This document shows, in pieces, positions 10,258 to 19,344 of a stretch of DNA of 64,000 nt. Where the stretch lies: NCBI RefSeq assembly GCF_000421485.1, contig NZ_ATXC01000001.1, positions 827,087 to 891,086 of the forward strand, in the 5' to 3' direction. A program made the translations under genes and the position numbers. Under the pieces are notes generated by a model, which searched no databases, was not told the DNA's origin, and saw nothing but the letters and a program-made list of their open reading frames with translations. Within the stretch, counting starts at the first letter, position 1. Every line of letters begins with the position of its first letter. The DNA comes from Desulfurobacterium sp. TC5-1 (GTDB lineage: Bacteria > Aquificota > Aquificia > Desulfurobacteriales > Desulfurobacteriaceae).

Positions 10258-11278
10258 GATATCTATTATCGGTGCTTCAGGATATACAGGGGCGGAGCTT
10301 CTCCGCCTTCTTTCTTTTCACCCGTTCGCAAACGTAGTCTCAGTAACATCCCGCCAGTTTGAAGGAAAAAGGATAAAGGATGTCTTTCCGCACCTTTCAA
10401 GAATGAAATTTGAAAATCTAAAATTTGAAAGCTACGAAAAAGAAAAAATTGCCGAAAAATCCGACGTTGTATTTTTATGTCTTCCTCACAAAACTGCATA
10501 TCCAATAGTAAAAGAACTCTACGAAACAAAAAAGACACTTAAAATCATAGATTTCAGTGCCGATTTTAGATTTAAAAATCCGGAAATCTACGAAAAAACC
10601 TACGGCGTAAACCACACGGCAAAAGAACTTTTTCAAAAAAGTGCATACGGACTTCCAGAAATCAACAGGGAAGAGATAAAGATAAAAAATGTCATTGCAA
10701 ACCCGGGTTGCTACCCTACAAGTGTAATATTGGGACTTTACCCTGCTAAGAAAGCAGGACTTGTAGAAACCTCTTTTCCTGTAATTGCTGACAGCAAATC
10801 CGGCTTAACCGGTGCAGGCAGAAAATCAACGTTAGACTTCACATTCTGCGAAGTAAATGAGTCTTTCAAAGCCTACGCCGTAGAAGGCCACAGACATGCA
10901 CCTGAAATAGCGGAAAAGCTTGAAATTGAAAGTGTAAGATTTACACCTCATTTAATTCCTATGAACAGAGGAATTCTCTCTACCATATATTTCAAGACCC
11001 AAAGCTCAAAAGAGGAATTAAGAAGAGTCTATGAAGAGTTTTACAGTAACGAATACTTCATAAGACTTAGAGAAAAACCACCTAAAACCTCAGACGTTGC
11101 AGGAACAAACTTCTGCGACATTTACGTAACAAAAGATGAAAGTACAGGTCTGGGAATTGTGGTATCTGTAATAGACAATATTGGAAAAGGTGCTTCTGGA
11201 CAGGCCGTTCAAAACATGAACATTATCTGTGGCTTTCCTGAAACAACGGGTCTTGAGTTTCCAGGGAACTGGATATAA
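10229..11278 (+). CDS. argC: N-acetyl-gamma-glutamyl-phosphate reductase
   Basis: Third step of arginine (ornithine) synthesis: NADPH-dependent reduction of N-acetylglutamyl phosphate to the semialdehyde. The protein has the Rossmann start [16 protein letters not shown], the active-site Cys in NPGCYPTS, and the conserved His-rich GHRHAPEI. The only canonical start near the expected N-terminus is GTG 10229, inside rpsI and preceded by GAGAGG. It gives 349 residues with about nine extra residues before the first beta-strand. A terminator-like hairpin lies within its first codons (10291-10307). The assignment is secure; the exact start is moderately so. Confidence 0.93.
   Translation: MQGTSGQNVKISIIGASGYTGAELLRLLSFHPFANVVSVTSRQFEGKRIKDVFPHLSRMKFENLKFESYEKEKIAEKSDVVFLCLPHKTAYPIVKELYETKKTLKIIDFSADFRFKNPEIYEKTYGVNHTAKELFQKSAYGLPEINREEIKIKNVIANPGCYPTSVILGLYPAKKAGLVETSFPVIADSKSGLTGAGRKSTLDFTFCEVNESFKAYAVEGHRHAPEIAEKLEIESVRFTPHLIPMNRGILSTIYFKTQSSKEELRRVYEEFYSNEYFIRLREKPPKTSDVAGTNFCDIYVTKDESTGLGIVVSVIDNIGKGASGQAVQNMNIICGFPETTGLEFPGNWI
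10291..10307 (+). terminator. Terminator-like hairpin inside the 5' end of argC
   Basis: A 7-bp GC-rich stem (GGCGGAG / CTCCGCC, loop CTT) is followed immediately by TTCTTTCTTTT. It lies 34 bp after the rpsI stop but within argC codons encoding AELLRLLSF. It has the architecture of an intrinsic terminator or attenuator for transcripts leaving the ribosomal protein genes. Confidence 0.45.
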
Positions 11279-11345
11279 GACTTCCTTTAACTCCCTCCAC
11301 CGCATATCTTAATTACAGAACAAAAATCCGTTCAAAGAGGTAACC

Positions 11346-12362
11346 ATGACTAAATTTATTGATAGAGCGAAAATTTACGTTAAAGGTGGCGACGGCGGAA
11401 ACGGTTGTGTCGCTTTCAGAAGGGAGAAATTTGTTCCTAAAGGTGGTCCTGCAGGCGGTGACGGTGGAAGAGGCGGAAGTGTTATTCTGGTTGCAGATAG
11501 TGGTATGCACACACTCCTCGACTTTAAATACAAGCGCCACTTTAAAGCAGAAAGGGGGAGACACGGCGAAGGAAACAAAAGAACGGGAAAAAGTGGTAAA
11601 GATTTAATAATAAAAGTCCCTGTCGGGACAGTAGTAAAAGACGCAGAGACCGGTGAGATAATAGGTGATCTGACAAAGGTCGGCGAAAAATTAGTCGTAG
11701 CAAGAGGTGGAAAAGGCGGTAGAGGTAACGCTGCTTTTGCAACACCGACACGTCAGGCCCCCGACTTTGCAGAGCCGGGAGAACCCGGAGAAGAAAGGTG
11801 GATAGAACTTGAACTAAAACTCATTGCAGATGTCGGACTCATAGGATTCCCGAATGCCGGTAAATCAACATTCCTATCACGGATCACAGCTGCAAAACCA
11901 GAAATAGCCGATTACCCATTTACCACTCTAAGGCCTATACTTGGCGTTGCAAAAGTTGACAACTTTTCTTTTGTTGTTGCTGACATTCCCGGACTCATAG
12001 AAGGGGCCCACGCCGGAAAAGGTCTTGGTCATGAATTCTTAAGACACGTTGAAAGGACAAAACTACTGCTACACCTGATAGATCTTTCAGATTTGACCAG
12101 GGAACCGGAAGAAGCCTTTGAAAAGATTAACAAAGAACTTAAACTTTACTCTCCAAAGCTTTCCGAAAAACCACAGATAGTTGTAGGAACAAAGATAGAT
12201 GCAGTAACAGATAAATCAAAAATAGAAAAGGCAAAAAGATACTTTGAAAGTAAAGGTTATCCCTTCTTTGCCATATCTTCAGTAACAGGTGAAGGCGTAA
12301 CCGAACTTTTAAGGTTTGTCTCAGAAAAGGTTAAAGAACAGAAGAAGGAGAAGGAAATTTAA
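11346..12362 (+). CDS. obg: Obg family GTPase
   Basis: Essential ribosome-associated GTPase (Obg/CgtA) acting in 50S assembly and stress signalling. The 338 residues comprise the glycine-rich Obg fold (1-158, many GG repeats such as GGDGGNG and GGPAGGDGG) and the G domain: G1 GFPNAGKST (167-175), switch [13 protein letters not shown]4 GTKID and G5 ISSVTGEG. There is no C-terminal extension beyond the G domain. AGAGGT precedes the ATG. The stop overlaps the convergent mscS-like gene by 4 bp with no room for a terminator. Confidence 0.96.
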   Translation: MTKFIDRAKIYVKGGDGGNGCVAFRREKFVPKGGPAGGDGGRGGSVILVADSGMHTLLDFKYKRHFKAERGRHGEGNKRTGKSGKDLIIKVPVGTVVKDAETGEIIGDLTKVGEKLVVARGGKGGRGNAAFATPTRQAPDFAEPGEPGEERWIELELKLIADVGLIGFPNAGKSTFLSRITAAKPEIADYPFTTLRPILGVAKVDNFSFVVADIPGLIEGAHAGKGLGHEFLRHVERTKLLLHLIDLSDLTREPEEAFEKINKELKLYSPKLSEKPQIVVGTKIDAVTDKSKIEKAKRYFESKGYPFFAISSVTGEGVTELLRFVSEKVKEQKKEKEI

Positions 12363-14035
12363 CTGTCTTCTCCTTTTTCAAACTTCTCAATCTCAACCTT
12401 GAGAGAGTTTTTAAACCAGATATCGTTCTGCGGAAACGGTATTTCAACGCCGGCCTTTTTAAGTTCTCTCCACACGTTGTAGTAAAAACGGCTCCGTATC
12501 TCCTCTATTTTTATATCTCGCCGTATATCAATCCAGAAAGAGGCTATAAAGATAAGTGCACTATCTCCCAGCTCCCAGAACCAAACTGAAGGTCTTGGCG
12601 CCTTCAAAACACCAGGCATCTTCTCAAGAACAGAAAGAATAACCTTCCTAACCGTCTCAGGAGCAGAAGAGTAAGCAACACCAATGGGAATTCTCAACCT
12701 CACCAAAGGATCATGATGGGAAAAGTTAACTATTGGAGAAGAGATAAAATTAGAATTAGGAATGGCTATCTCCACGCCGTCGTTTGTCCTTATTAAAGTT
12801 GAGAGAATACCTATATCCTCTATTTTACCGAAAACGTTCCTATCCCTATTACCAAGAGTTGGAACAGAAATTGGCAACTCTACAATGTCTCCAATCTTCA
12901 ATTTCTTACTGAAAAGGAGAATAAAACCGCTCAAATAGTTATTCATGATCGTCTGAAGACCGAAACCGATACCAACACCTAAAGTACCTGCAACAGGTAG
13001 CAAAACCTTCCATGTAATACCGAGAGAGGACAAAACAACGATAAAAACAAACAAAATACCTATGTTAAAAATAAGTGCCTCTGCAGAACCACCCTCTATG
13101 CTTCTCCTCTCCTTAGGGAAATAAAGTTTTACAAGCTTTTTAAAAATGTTAAGGAGAGAGATAAGCAAGAACGCATAATAAACGGAAAGGACAATGTTAT
13201 AAAGACTTATCCTCAAAAGGTCCGTCTCTATAAAATAGACATTCTTTAAAATTTTAAAAAATTTATCAATCCCAAAAAACTGTTCAAGAATGGCTTTCAA
13301 AACAACAATAAAAAGCAGAGTGACAAACAGTCTAAGATTTTTAATCAAAATAAGAGCATCTCTTTTCCTGAAAAAATGTTTTTCAAAGTAAGTAAAAGCA
13401 TACTCCATACCCCTCGTTTCCAGAAAGCTGTAAAAAAGACTAACAATTGCAACCAGGCCTATACCTATCAAAGCCTTCATATCAAAAGCGATAAATCCTG
13501 AAAGCCAAAGGGCTGAAACGGTAATATAAAAAACAAGAAGGGCCGTAAAGGCTATGCTACGAAGCGTCCCTTTTAAGAGGGAAGATAGCGTCCCTATCAG
13601 CGGTAGAAAGGAAAGAACAACAAAAAACTTCTTTATAAAATAAAGAACATTCTCATCAAGCCTCAAAATGTTTAAATGGCTCAAAGTTGAAGTCAAAAAT
13701 GCACAGACTAGGAAGAAAAATGTCATTATTCTGGGAAAGGAGGAAGCTTGTTCAGCTATAAAAACAGCTCTGGTGAGGTAAACAGAACCTATCAGGATTG
13801 AAAAATCTTCAAATATTAACTTTAAAATGTGGCTGGAAACTACTTTTGACAGCGAAAATCCCGCAACAAAAAAGAGAATGCCGCTTAAACTTTCAACAAG
13901 CGCTTTCAAAAACCTGTTTTCTATACGTTTTTGAACTAAAACCTTAATAAGCTGAATAAAGGCAAGCAGAGAAAGAGTAAAAGCAATAAGATAAATATCA
14001 CCACCTGTAATCTCATTCCTGTGAAAAAATAGCAT
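12359..14035 (-). CDS. MscS family mechanosensitive ion channel
   Basis: Inner-membrane channel that releases solutes under osmotic downshock. The 558-residue protein is larger than MscS (about 286). It has roughly 340 N-terminal residues with many membrane segments, then the diagnostic pore helix with Gly/Ala packing (about 345-375, [14 protein letters not shown]). The cytoplasmic beta domain ([21 protein letters not shown]) and the C-terminal alpha/beta domain follow. The extra membrane segments resemble MscK/YbdG-type channels. It lies 8 bp after murA in the prmC-murA-mscS run, so it is probably cotranscribed. Confidence 0.9.
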   Translation of the reverse strand: MLFFHRNEITGGDIYLIAFTLSLLAFIQLIKVLVQKRIENRFLKALVESLSGILFFVAGFSLSKVVSSHILKLIFEDFSILIGSVYLTRAVFIAEQASSFPRIMTFFFLVCAFLTSTLSHLNILRLDENVLYFIKKFFVVLSFLPLIGTLSSLLKGTLRSIAFTALLVFYITVSALWLSGFIAFDMKALIGIGLVAIVSLFYSFLETRGMEYAFTYFEKHFFRKRDALILIKNLRLFVTLLFIVVLKAILEQFFGIDKFFKILKNVYFIETDLLRISLYNIVLSVYYAFLLISLLNIFKKLVKLYFPKERRSIEGGSAEALIFNIGILFVFIVVLSSLGITWKVLLPVAGTLGVGIGFGLQTIMNNYLSGFILLFSKKLKIGDIVELPISVPTLGNRDRNVFGKIEDIGILSTLIRTNDGVEIAIPNSNFISSPIVNFSHHDPLVRLRIPIGVAYSSAPETVRKVILSVLEKMPGVLKAPRPSVWFWELGDSALIFIASFWIDIRRDIKIEEIRSRFYYNVWRELKKAGVEIPFPQNDIWFKNSLKVEIEKFEKGEDS

Positions 14036-14043
14036 TCAGTACC

Positions 14044-15312
14044 TCAATAAGGTCTATCACTTTTTACTCTCTCTATATCAGCACCAAGTGCTGACAACTT
14101 CTTTTCAAGATTCTCATAGCCTCTCTCAAGGTGGTATATCCTGTAAATTTCTGTCGTATTTTCGGCAGCAAGTCCGGCAACCACAAGGGAAGCACTTGCC
14201 CTGAGATCAGTAGCCATAACCTTTGCACCTATAAGTTTCTCCACTCCCCTAACAACAGCGGCATTTCCCTCTATTTTTATATCTGCTCCAAGTCGCTGAA
14301 GCTCAAGAACGTGCTGAAATCTATTTTCAAATATAGTCTCTTTTATGATAGAAACACCGTCTGCAAGGCACATGGCAGCCATAAACTGAGCCTGCATGTC
14401 AGTTGGAAATCCCGGATAAACCTCCGTAGTGATGTCAGTTCCAACCAGCCTGCCATTGCTTTTAACAAAAACGGTCATCTCATCAACCTTTTCAATAGTG
14501 ACACCTGCATCCTTAAATTTATCAATCACAGCTCCTAAAACATCATAAGGGAACTCTTCTATTACAAGTTCACCACCGGCAGCCGCAACGCAGGCAACAA
14601 ATGTTCCTGCTTCAATCCTATCAGGCATAACCGTATAGTCTATAGTCCCTATAGATTCAACACCTTCAACTTCTATCGTGTCGGTTCCCTCTCCCTCTAT
14701 AACCGCACCTGCTTTTCTCAAAGCACAAGCAAGGTCAACAATTTCAGGTTCCTTTGCAGCATTCCTTATCACGGTCTTTCCCTTGGCTAAAACTGCTGCC
14801 ATCAAAAGATTTTCCGTACCCCCAACAGTGGGAAAGTCAAAAACAACTTCAGCACCTTTAAGTCCACCCGGTGCAACAGCATTTATGTAACCGTGTTCTA
14901 TCCTTATATCAGCTCCAAGCTTTGAAAGGGCTTTAAGATGAAGGTCAACCGGCCTGGCACCTATTGCACAACCACCTGGCAGAGAAACCCTTGCCTTTCC
15001 AAATCTTGCAAGAAGAGGACCAAGTGTAAGGACGGAAGCCCTCATAGTTCTAACAAGCTCATAGTCTGCTTCCGTCTTTATGTTAGTTCCCTTAGCAACC
15101 TTCAACCTATTTCCTTCAAACTCTGCTTCAAATCCCATATCTGTCAGCAGTGAAATAGCTGTTCTGGTATCTCTTAAGTCAGGAACGTTCGAAATAACAG
15201 CATCTTCTGTTAAAATAGCAGCAAAAATAATGGGAAGACTTGCATTTTTTGAACCTGAAACCCTAACCTTCCCCTTTAACGGTTTTCCACCTTTTATAAC
15301 AAATTTATACAT
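14044..15312 (-). CDS. murA: UDP-N-acetylglucosamine 1-carboxyvinyltransferase
   Basis: First committed step of peptidoglycan synthesis: transfers enolpyruvate from PEP to UDP-GlcNAc. The 422-residue protein matches the family length. Cys115 in LPGGCAIGARP is the residue attacked by fosfomycin, so the natural target residue is present. Other landmarks are SGSKNASLP near the N-terminus and GFPTDMQAQFMA. AAGGAGT precedes the ATG. It lies 3 bp after prmC and 8 bp before the mscS-like gene. Confidence 0.97.
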   Translation of the reverse strand: MYKFVIKGGKPLKGKVRVSGSKNASLPIIFAAILTEDAVISNVPDLRDTRTAISLLTDMGFEAEFEGNRLKVAKGTNIKTEADYELVRTMRASVLTLGPLLARFGKARVSLPGGCAIGARPVDLHLKALSKLGADIRIEHGYINAVAPGGLKGAEVVFDFPTVGGTENLLMAAVLAKGKTVIRNAAKEPEIVDLACALRKAGAVIEGEGTDTIEVEGVESIGTIDYTVMPDRIEAGTFVACVAAAGGELVIEEFPYDVLGAVIDKFKDAGVTIEKVDEMTVFVKSNGRLVGTDITTEVYPGFPTDMQAQFMAAMCLADGVSIIKETIFENRFQHVLELQRLGADIKIEGNAAVVRGVEKLIGAKVMATDLRASASLVVAGLAAENTTEIYRIYHLERGYENLEKKLSALGADIERVKSDRPY

Positions 15313-15315
15313 TTT

Positions 15316-16170
15316 TCACTCCTTTTTAAAACCTACGATAATCCTGTCTTTCCCTGAAAGATCTTTAAAAATCTTAATAGTGCTAAAACCTGCTCTTTCA
15401 AATATATCTCTAACCTTTTCTGACTGCCCTTCCCCAAATTCAACCGCCAAAAATCCTTCCGGTTCAAGTTTGTCAAACGACTGAAAAGCAAGACGTTCTA
15501 TAACTTCTGTTCCCTTTTTACCTGCGTAGAGGGCAACTGACGGTTCAAACATTTTAACGCTGCTCTCAACCCGCCTATCAGAATAAGCTATGTAGGGTGG
15601 ATTAGAGACAACTGCAGAAAATTTTCCTTCTACTCCTTCCAGCAAATCCGCCTTTAAAAACTTAACCTTGCAACCGTGTAATTCTGCATTTTCAACGGCA
15701 ACATCAAGAGCTTTTCTGGAAATATCCGTAGCAAAAAACTCCGCATCTTTTTTAAGCAGCTTTGCAATTGAGATGATTATGCAACCACTTCCCGTTCCGA
15801 CATCAACAATTTTAAGCGTTTCTTTCGACATTGATTTAAGCAGTTCAACACTCTTTTCAACTAAAAGCTCCGTTTCTGGACGGGGAATCAAAACGGCAGG
15901 TGTCACTTTAAACCTAAATCCAAAAAACTCTTTTTCTCCAGTGATATAGGCAACCGGTTCACCTTTAACCCGCCGCTTTATAAGCTGACGGTAAGCCTCC
16001 ACCTCTTCCGCCGAAAGGGGTCTATCGTAGGCAGTATAAATTTTAACCCTATTATCCCATCCCAATAAACAACACATAAGAAGTTCTGCATCAAGGCGAG
16101 GTGACGGAATTCCTCTCTCAGACAGAATTTCAGAAGCTCTTTTAACAAGTGTCATAACTGTCCATTTCAT
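15316..16170 (-). CDS. prmC: Peptide chain release factor N5-glutamine methyltransferase
   Basis: Methylates the GGQ glutamine of release factors RF1/RF2 using S-adenosylmethionine. The 284-residue protein has an N-terminal helical domain, the AdoMet motif VDVGTGSGC (about 123-130), and the catalytic NPPY at 190-193. A perfect TATAAT (16182-16177 on the minus strand) ends only 6 bp before the first ATG. The transcript would therefore start at or next to that codon, leaderless, or initiation occurs at Met6 (16155) with a 15-nt leader. It heads the prmC-murA-mscS operon and is divergent from feoA. Confidence 0.93.
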   Translation of the reverse strand: MKWTVMTLVKRASEILSERGIPSPRLDAELLMCCLLGWDNRVKIYTAYDRPLSAEEVEAYRQLIKRRVKGEPVAYITGEKEFFGFRFKVTPAVLIPRPETELLVEKSVELLKSMSKETLKIVDVGTGSGCIIISIAKLLKKDAEFFATDISRKALDVAVENAELHGCKVKFLKADLLEGVEGKFSAVVSNPPYIAYSDRRVESSVKMFEPSVALYAGKKGTEVIERLAFQSFDKLEPEGFLAVEFGEGQSEKVRDIFERAGFSTIKIFKDLSGKDRIIVGFKKE

Positions 16171-16176
16171 GGTGAA

Positions 16177-16182
16177 ATTATA
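16177..16182 (-). promoter_or_regulatory. -10 box of the prmC-murA operon
   Basis: TATAAT on the minus strand, 6 bp upstream of the first prmC ATG. No clear -35 box. It predicts a very short or absent 5' leader. Confidence 0.45.
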
Positions 16183-16271
16183 CCCTACTTATAGAAGTTA
16201 AAACATCTTATAATTGATGTGGTTTTTTAAAACAACGAACGGATGACAGAAGGTGCTAAATATGATTTTCC

Positions 16272-16300
16272 TTGACTTTCAGAGAAAAAGTTAATATATT
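16272..16300 (+). promoter_or_regulatory. Promoter of feoA-feoB
   Basis: TTGACT (16272-16277), 17 bp spacer, TATATT (16295-16300): the best sigma-70-like promoter in the window. The start would lie near 16307, about 22 nt before feoA. I could not make out a Fur-box palindrome over it. Confidence 0.65.
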
Positions 16301-16328
16301 CTAACAATCAAAGGTTGAGGGTAGAAAA

Positions 16329-16544
16329 ATGAGAACGCTTCTTGATATAGAAGAGGGACAAACCGTTGAGATAAAAGAGATAAAAGGCGGACCCTGTTTC
16401 AAAAGGCGTTTAGCCGCAGTGGGCATATTTCCCGGCAGCAACGTACGAGTTGTAAAAAATGCTCCAGGACCTATTATTGTGGAAGTGGAAAAGAGCCGTT
16501 TTGCCCTCGGAAGGGGAATGGCACGAAGAATAGTTGTGAGGTAA
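16329..16544 (+). CDS. feoA: Ferrous iron transport protein A
   Basis: Small SH3-like cytoplasmic protein that works with FeoB in Fe(II) uptake. The 71-residue product has family features: an N-terminal leader to a glycine-rich strand, 'L-A-A-V-G-I-F-P-G' in the centre, and a terminal 'G-R-G-M-A-R-R-I-V-V'. It is followed 3 bp later by feoB and has a strong promoter just upstream. There is no feoC. Confidence 0.9.
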   Translation: MRTLLDIEEGQTVEIKEIKGGPCFKRRLAAVGIFPGSNVRVVKNAPGPIIVEVEKSRFALGRGMARRIVVR

Positions 16545-16547
16545 CCG

Positions 16548-18554
16548 GTGAAAAAAGAACTCATTGCCGCTCTCGTTGGAAACCCAAACGTTGGTAAAAC
16601 AGCAATAATGAACATGCTCGCGGGAACAAAAGCCAAGGTTGGAAACTGGCCCGGTGTAACTGTTGAAAGGAAAGAGGGAAAATATTCTTTTAGGGGATTT
16701 GAAATAAAACTGATAGATTTACCGGGAATTTACAGCCTCACTTCCTACACGATTGAAGAACGTGTAACAAGAAACTTCCTGCTTAGTGGAAAGTACGATG
16801 TCGTAGTAAATGTTATAGATGCCACCCTCCTTGGCAGAAACCTATATCTCACCCTTGAACTTCTTGAGATGGGCGTTAAACCAATACTCGCACTTAACAA
16901 AATTGATGACATAAAGAGGTTCTCCATAAATTTCGAAAAACTATCCGCAATATTCAACTTGCCGGTTGTATCCGTAAGTGCCTATAGAAACACAGGATTT
17001 TCAGAACTTTCTGAAAAAATAATTGAAGTAGGACTGAACGGAATCAGTAAAGAAGTTTTTAGGCCAACATATTCTGACCTTTTAGAAGCAGCCATATTGG
17101 AAGTTTCTATGATAATAAAAGAAGATGAGCGGTTCAAAAAAAATACGCGCTGGTTTGCTATAAAACTTCTTGAAGGTGACCCAGAAATCACTGAAATGGC
17201 AGAAAACTCAAGAATATACAACTCTTTATCAAAATCTCTTCAAAAGATAAAAAAGGAATTTTATGAACGCGCGGGAGAAGAAATATCATCGGCAATACCA
17301 AAAGAACGATTCTTAATGGCTTCCCGCATTGCAAGAACTGTAATTGAGACAGACTACATAGCAGAGGAAGAGGAAGACTTCAGGGATAAAGTTGACAGAT
17401 TTATAACCACACCGATTACAGGAATACCAATATTTTTTGCCATAATGGCAGCAGTTTTCAAGTTAACCTTTACATTCAGCACACCGTTTGTTGAGTGGAT
17501 AGGCCACCTATTTGGCGAAACTCTGCCCGCAATGGTAGAAGCATTCTCCTTTCCTCAAACAATAGAATCACTTTTAAACAACGGTGTATTGGCAGGTGTA
17601 GGTTCTGTTTTATCTTTCCTTCCCATTCTTTTTGTCCTATACATACTCCTTTCAATTTTAGAAGATACAGGTTACATGGCAAGAGCAGCAGCACTCTGGG
17701 ATAACTTTATGAGGCACTTTGGATTGTCAGGTTCTTCCGTTATCCCCCTTATCTTGGGATTCGGCTGTAACGTTCCTGCAATTTATGCAACAAGGGCAAT
17801 GCGCTCGCCGGTTCACAAGCTTATAACAATGACGATAATTCCGTGGATGTCATGTAGTGCAAGACTCGCCGTTTACAGCGTTTTCATAGCAGCCTTTTTC
17901 AGGGACGAACGAACACTTATTGTATTAAGCCTATACACAATAGGCATTATAATGGGACTTATATTTGCAAAGGCTATGTCTATATTTTTGATTGATGAAG
18001 GGGAAGGTGAATTTTTCATAGAGCTACCTTCATATAAATTCCCTTCACTAAAAGTGGTTTTTAACCAGACTGTCATTGAGGTAAAGGACTTCCTCTCAAA
18101 AGCTGGAACAATTATCCTTTTTGCCTCTCTAATAATATGGGTCCTTGCAAGCTTTCCAGCCGGCGTTAAATACGCCGGCGAACACTCCGTAGCCGGAATG
18201 GCAGGAAAATGGCTTTTACCCCTGTTTAAACCGTTAGGGATAAATGACTGGAAACCTGTTGTTGCTCTGATTTTTGGCGCCGTTGCAAAAGAAGTAGTTG
18301 TAGGTACAATGGGAACGCTATACGGAAACGCAGAGATGCTGTCAGCGGTGCTTAAAACAACGTTTACTCCTGCATCTGCCTTTGCCTACATAGTTTTTGT
18401 TCTTCTCTATATCCCATGTATAGCTACAATTTCAGCAATATACCAGGAAAGCGGTTCTAAAAAGTGGGTGGGTTTTATACTAACGGTAGAGCTTGTTGTA
18501 GCATGGATTACTGCTTTTGTCTTCTATCACGGAATCAGGCTCTTCGGCGTATAA
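16548..18554 (+). CDS. feoB: Ferrous iron transporter B
   Basis: Inner-membrane Fe(II) transporter with an N-terminal GTPase. G1 is GNPNVGKT (11-18), followed by DLPGIYSLT and the G4 motif NKID. Next come a helical linker and a polytopic membrane domain carrying the two inverted Gate segments; LILGFGCNVPA is the conserved Cys region and WMSCSAR follows. The start is GTG 16548 just after the feoA stop. At 668 residues it is slightly short but complete. It ends 2 bp from the convergent thiamine-binding gene. Ferrous uptake fits an anaerobic, iron-rich habitat (inference). Confidence 0.96.
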   Translation: MKKELIAALVGNPNVGKTAIMNMLAGTKAKVGNWPGVTVERKEGKYSFRGFEIKLIDLPGIYSLTSYTIEERVTRNFLLSGKYDVVVNVIDATLLGRNLYLTLELLEMGVKPILALNKIDDIKRFSINFEKLSAIFNLPVVSVSAYRNTGFSELSEKIIEVGLNGISKEVFRPTYSDLLEAAILEVSMIIKEDERFKKNTRWFAIKLLEGDPEITEMAENSRIYNSLSKSLQKIKKEFYERAGEEISSAIPKERFLMASRIARTVIETDYIAEEEEDFRDKVDRFITTPITGIPIFFAIMAAVFKLTFTFSTPFVEWIGHLFGETLPAMVEAFSFPQTIESLLNNGVLAGVGSVLSFLPILFVLYILLSILEDTGYMARAAALWDNFMRHFGLSGSSVIPLILGFGCNVPAIYATRAMRSPVHKLITMTIIPWMSCSARLAVYSVFIAAFFRDERTLIVLSLYTIGIIMGLIFAKAMSIFLIDEGEGEFFIELPSYKFPSLKVVFNQTVIEVKDFLSKAGTIILFASLIIWVLASFPAGVKYAGEHSVAGMAGKWLLPLFKPLGINDWKPVVALIFGAVAKEVVVGTMGTLYGNAEMLSAVLKTTFTPASAFAYIVFVLLYIPCIATISAIYQESGSKKWVGFILTVELVVAWITAFVFYHGIRLFGV

Positions 18555-18556
18555 AA

Positions 18557-18856
18557 TTACTGTAGGGATTTTTTCAGCTTATTAACCTTACCCTCAACCG
18601 TTAACTTCGTATCTTTCCTCTCGTCTATTTTTATCGCTGTCACGACCCTTAAAGCGCCTTTCTCAAAAGGCCTTCTATGAATCTCAAGAGCCAATTGAAG
18701 CAGCTCCTCAACTTCACCTTGAACGATAACGCCCATCGCAGTAAGCTGAAAATGATAGCCTTTTTCTTTCAAAAACTTATAAGCATAGGAAACGTATTCA
18801 CTAACACACGGATCTCCCGTACCTACAGGAACAACAGAAATCTCCATAACTGCCAT
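18557..18856 (-). CDS. MTH1187/YqgV-type thiamine-binding protein
   Basis: Small (99-residue) ferredoxin-like-fold protein of the MTH1187/YqgV family (formerly DUF77), reported to bind thiamine or hydroxymethylpyrimidine. Landmarks are ISVVPVGTGDPCVSEYV at the N-terminus, a central LTAMGVIVQGE, and RVVTAIKIDERKD near the end. Its ATG overlaps the stop of the upstream bifunctional nuclease gene, so translation is coupled. It ends 2 bp from feoB. Its cellular role is not settled; thiE occurs elsewhere in the window. Confidence 0.82.
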   Translation of the reverse strand: MAVMEISVVPVGTGDPCVSEYVSYAYKFLKEKGYHFQLTAMGVIVQGEVEELLQLALEIHRRPFEKGALRVVTAIKIDERKDTKLTVEGKVNKLKKSLQ

Positions 18857-19344
18857 TACTCTTCTTCTCCCTCTTCAAAAAGATACTTTAAAAGTTCTTC
18901 AAACTCTGCCTTTTGCTCACTCGTGTAGTGAGGGTTACCGTCAAGGGATATAATAGAAACTCTCTGAATAACATCTTTCGTCACATATATGGGGGCACCC
19001 AGCCTTACAGCAACATTAATTGAATCACTCGGCCTTGCATCTATGTTTATAACTTCACCATCGTAACGTCTAACTACAATGGTGGCAAAGTAGATTCCAT
19101 TGTCAAAGTCATTAATAATTACCTTCTCCACCTCTCCTCCAAGAGCCTGAATCATGTCACATATAAGGTCGTATGGAAAAGGTCTCGGTGCAACAGCTCC
19201 CAAAAGGTGCGTTTCAAGAAGCTCCGCTTCGTATTCACCTATCCAGATAGGTATTGCAAAGTTCTCCTCGACGTTCCCCAAAATAATGATAGGAAGACCG
19301 CTCAACCTATCGTGTGTTATTCCTATAACAGACACCTCTACCAT
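18856..19344 (-). CDS. Bifunctional nuclease family (DUF151) protein
   Basis: BFN/DUF151 protein of 162 residues. Characteristic features are LPIIILGNVEENFAIPIWIG, RPFPYDLICDMI, the nuclease-domain strand YFATIVV, and DARPSDSINVAVRLGAPIYV. Family members have been described as DNases/RNases in plants and mycobacteria, but most bacterial members are uncharacterised. It overlaps miaB at its start by 7 bp and the thiamine-binding gene at its end by 1 bp, within a compact four-gene minus-strand unit. Confidence 0.88.
   Translation of the reverse strand: MVEVSVIGITHDRLSGLPIIILGNVEENFAIPIWIGEYEAELLETHLLGAVAPRPFPYDLICDMIQALGGEVEKVIINDFDNGIYFATIVVRRYDGEVINIDARPSDSINVAVRLGAPIYVTKDVIQRVSIISLDGNPHYTSEQKAEFEELLKYLFEEGEEE

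Noticed and set aside
16201..16328. Fur-box operator before feoA
   Set aside because: No sequence resembling a Fur palindrome could be made out near the promoter.
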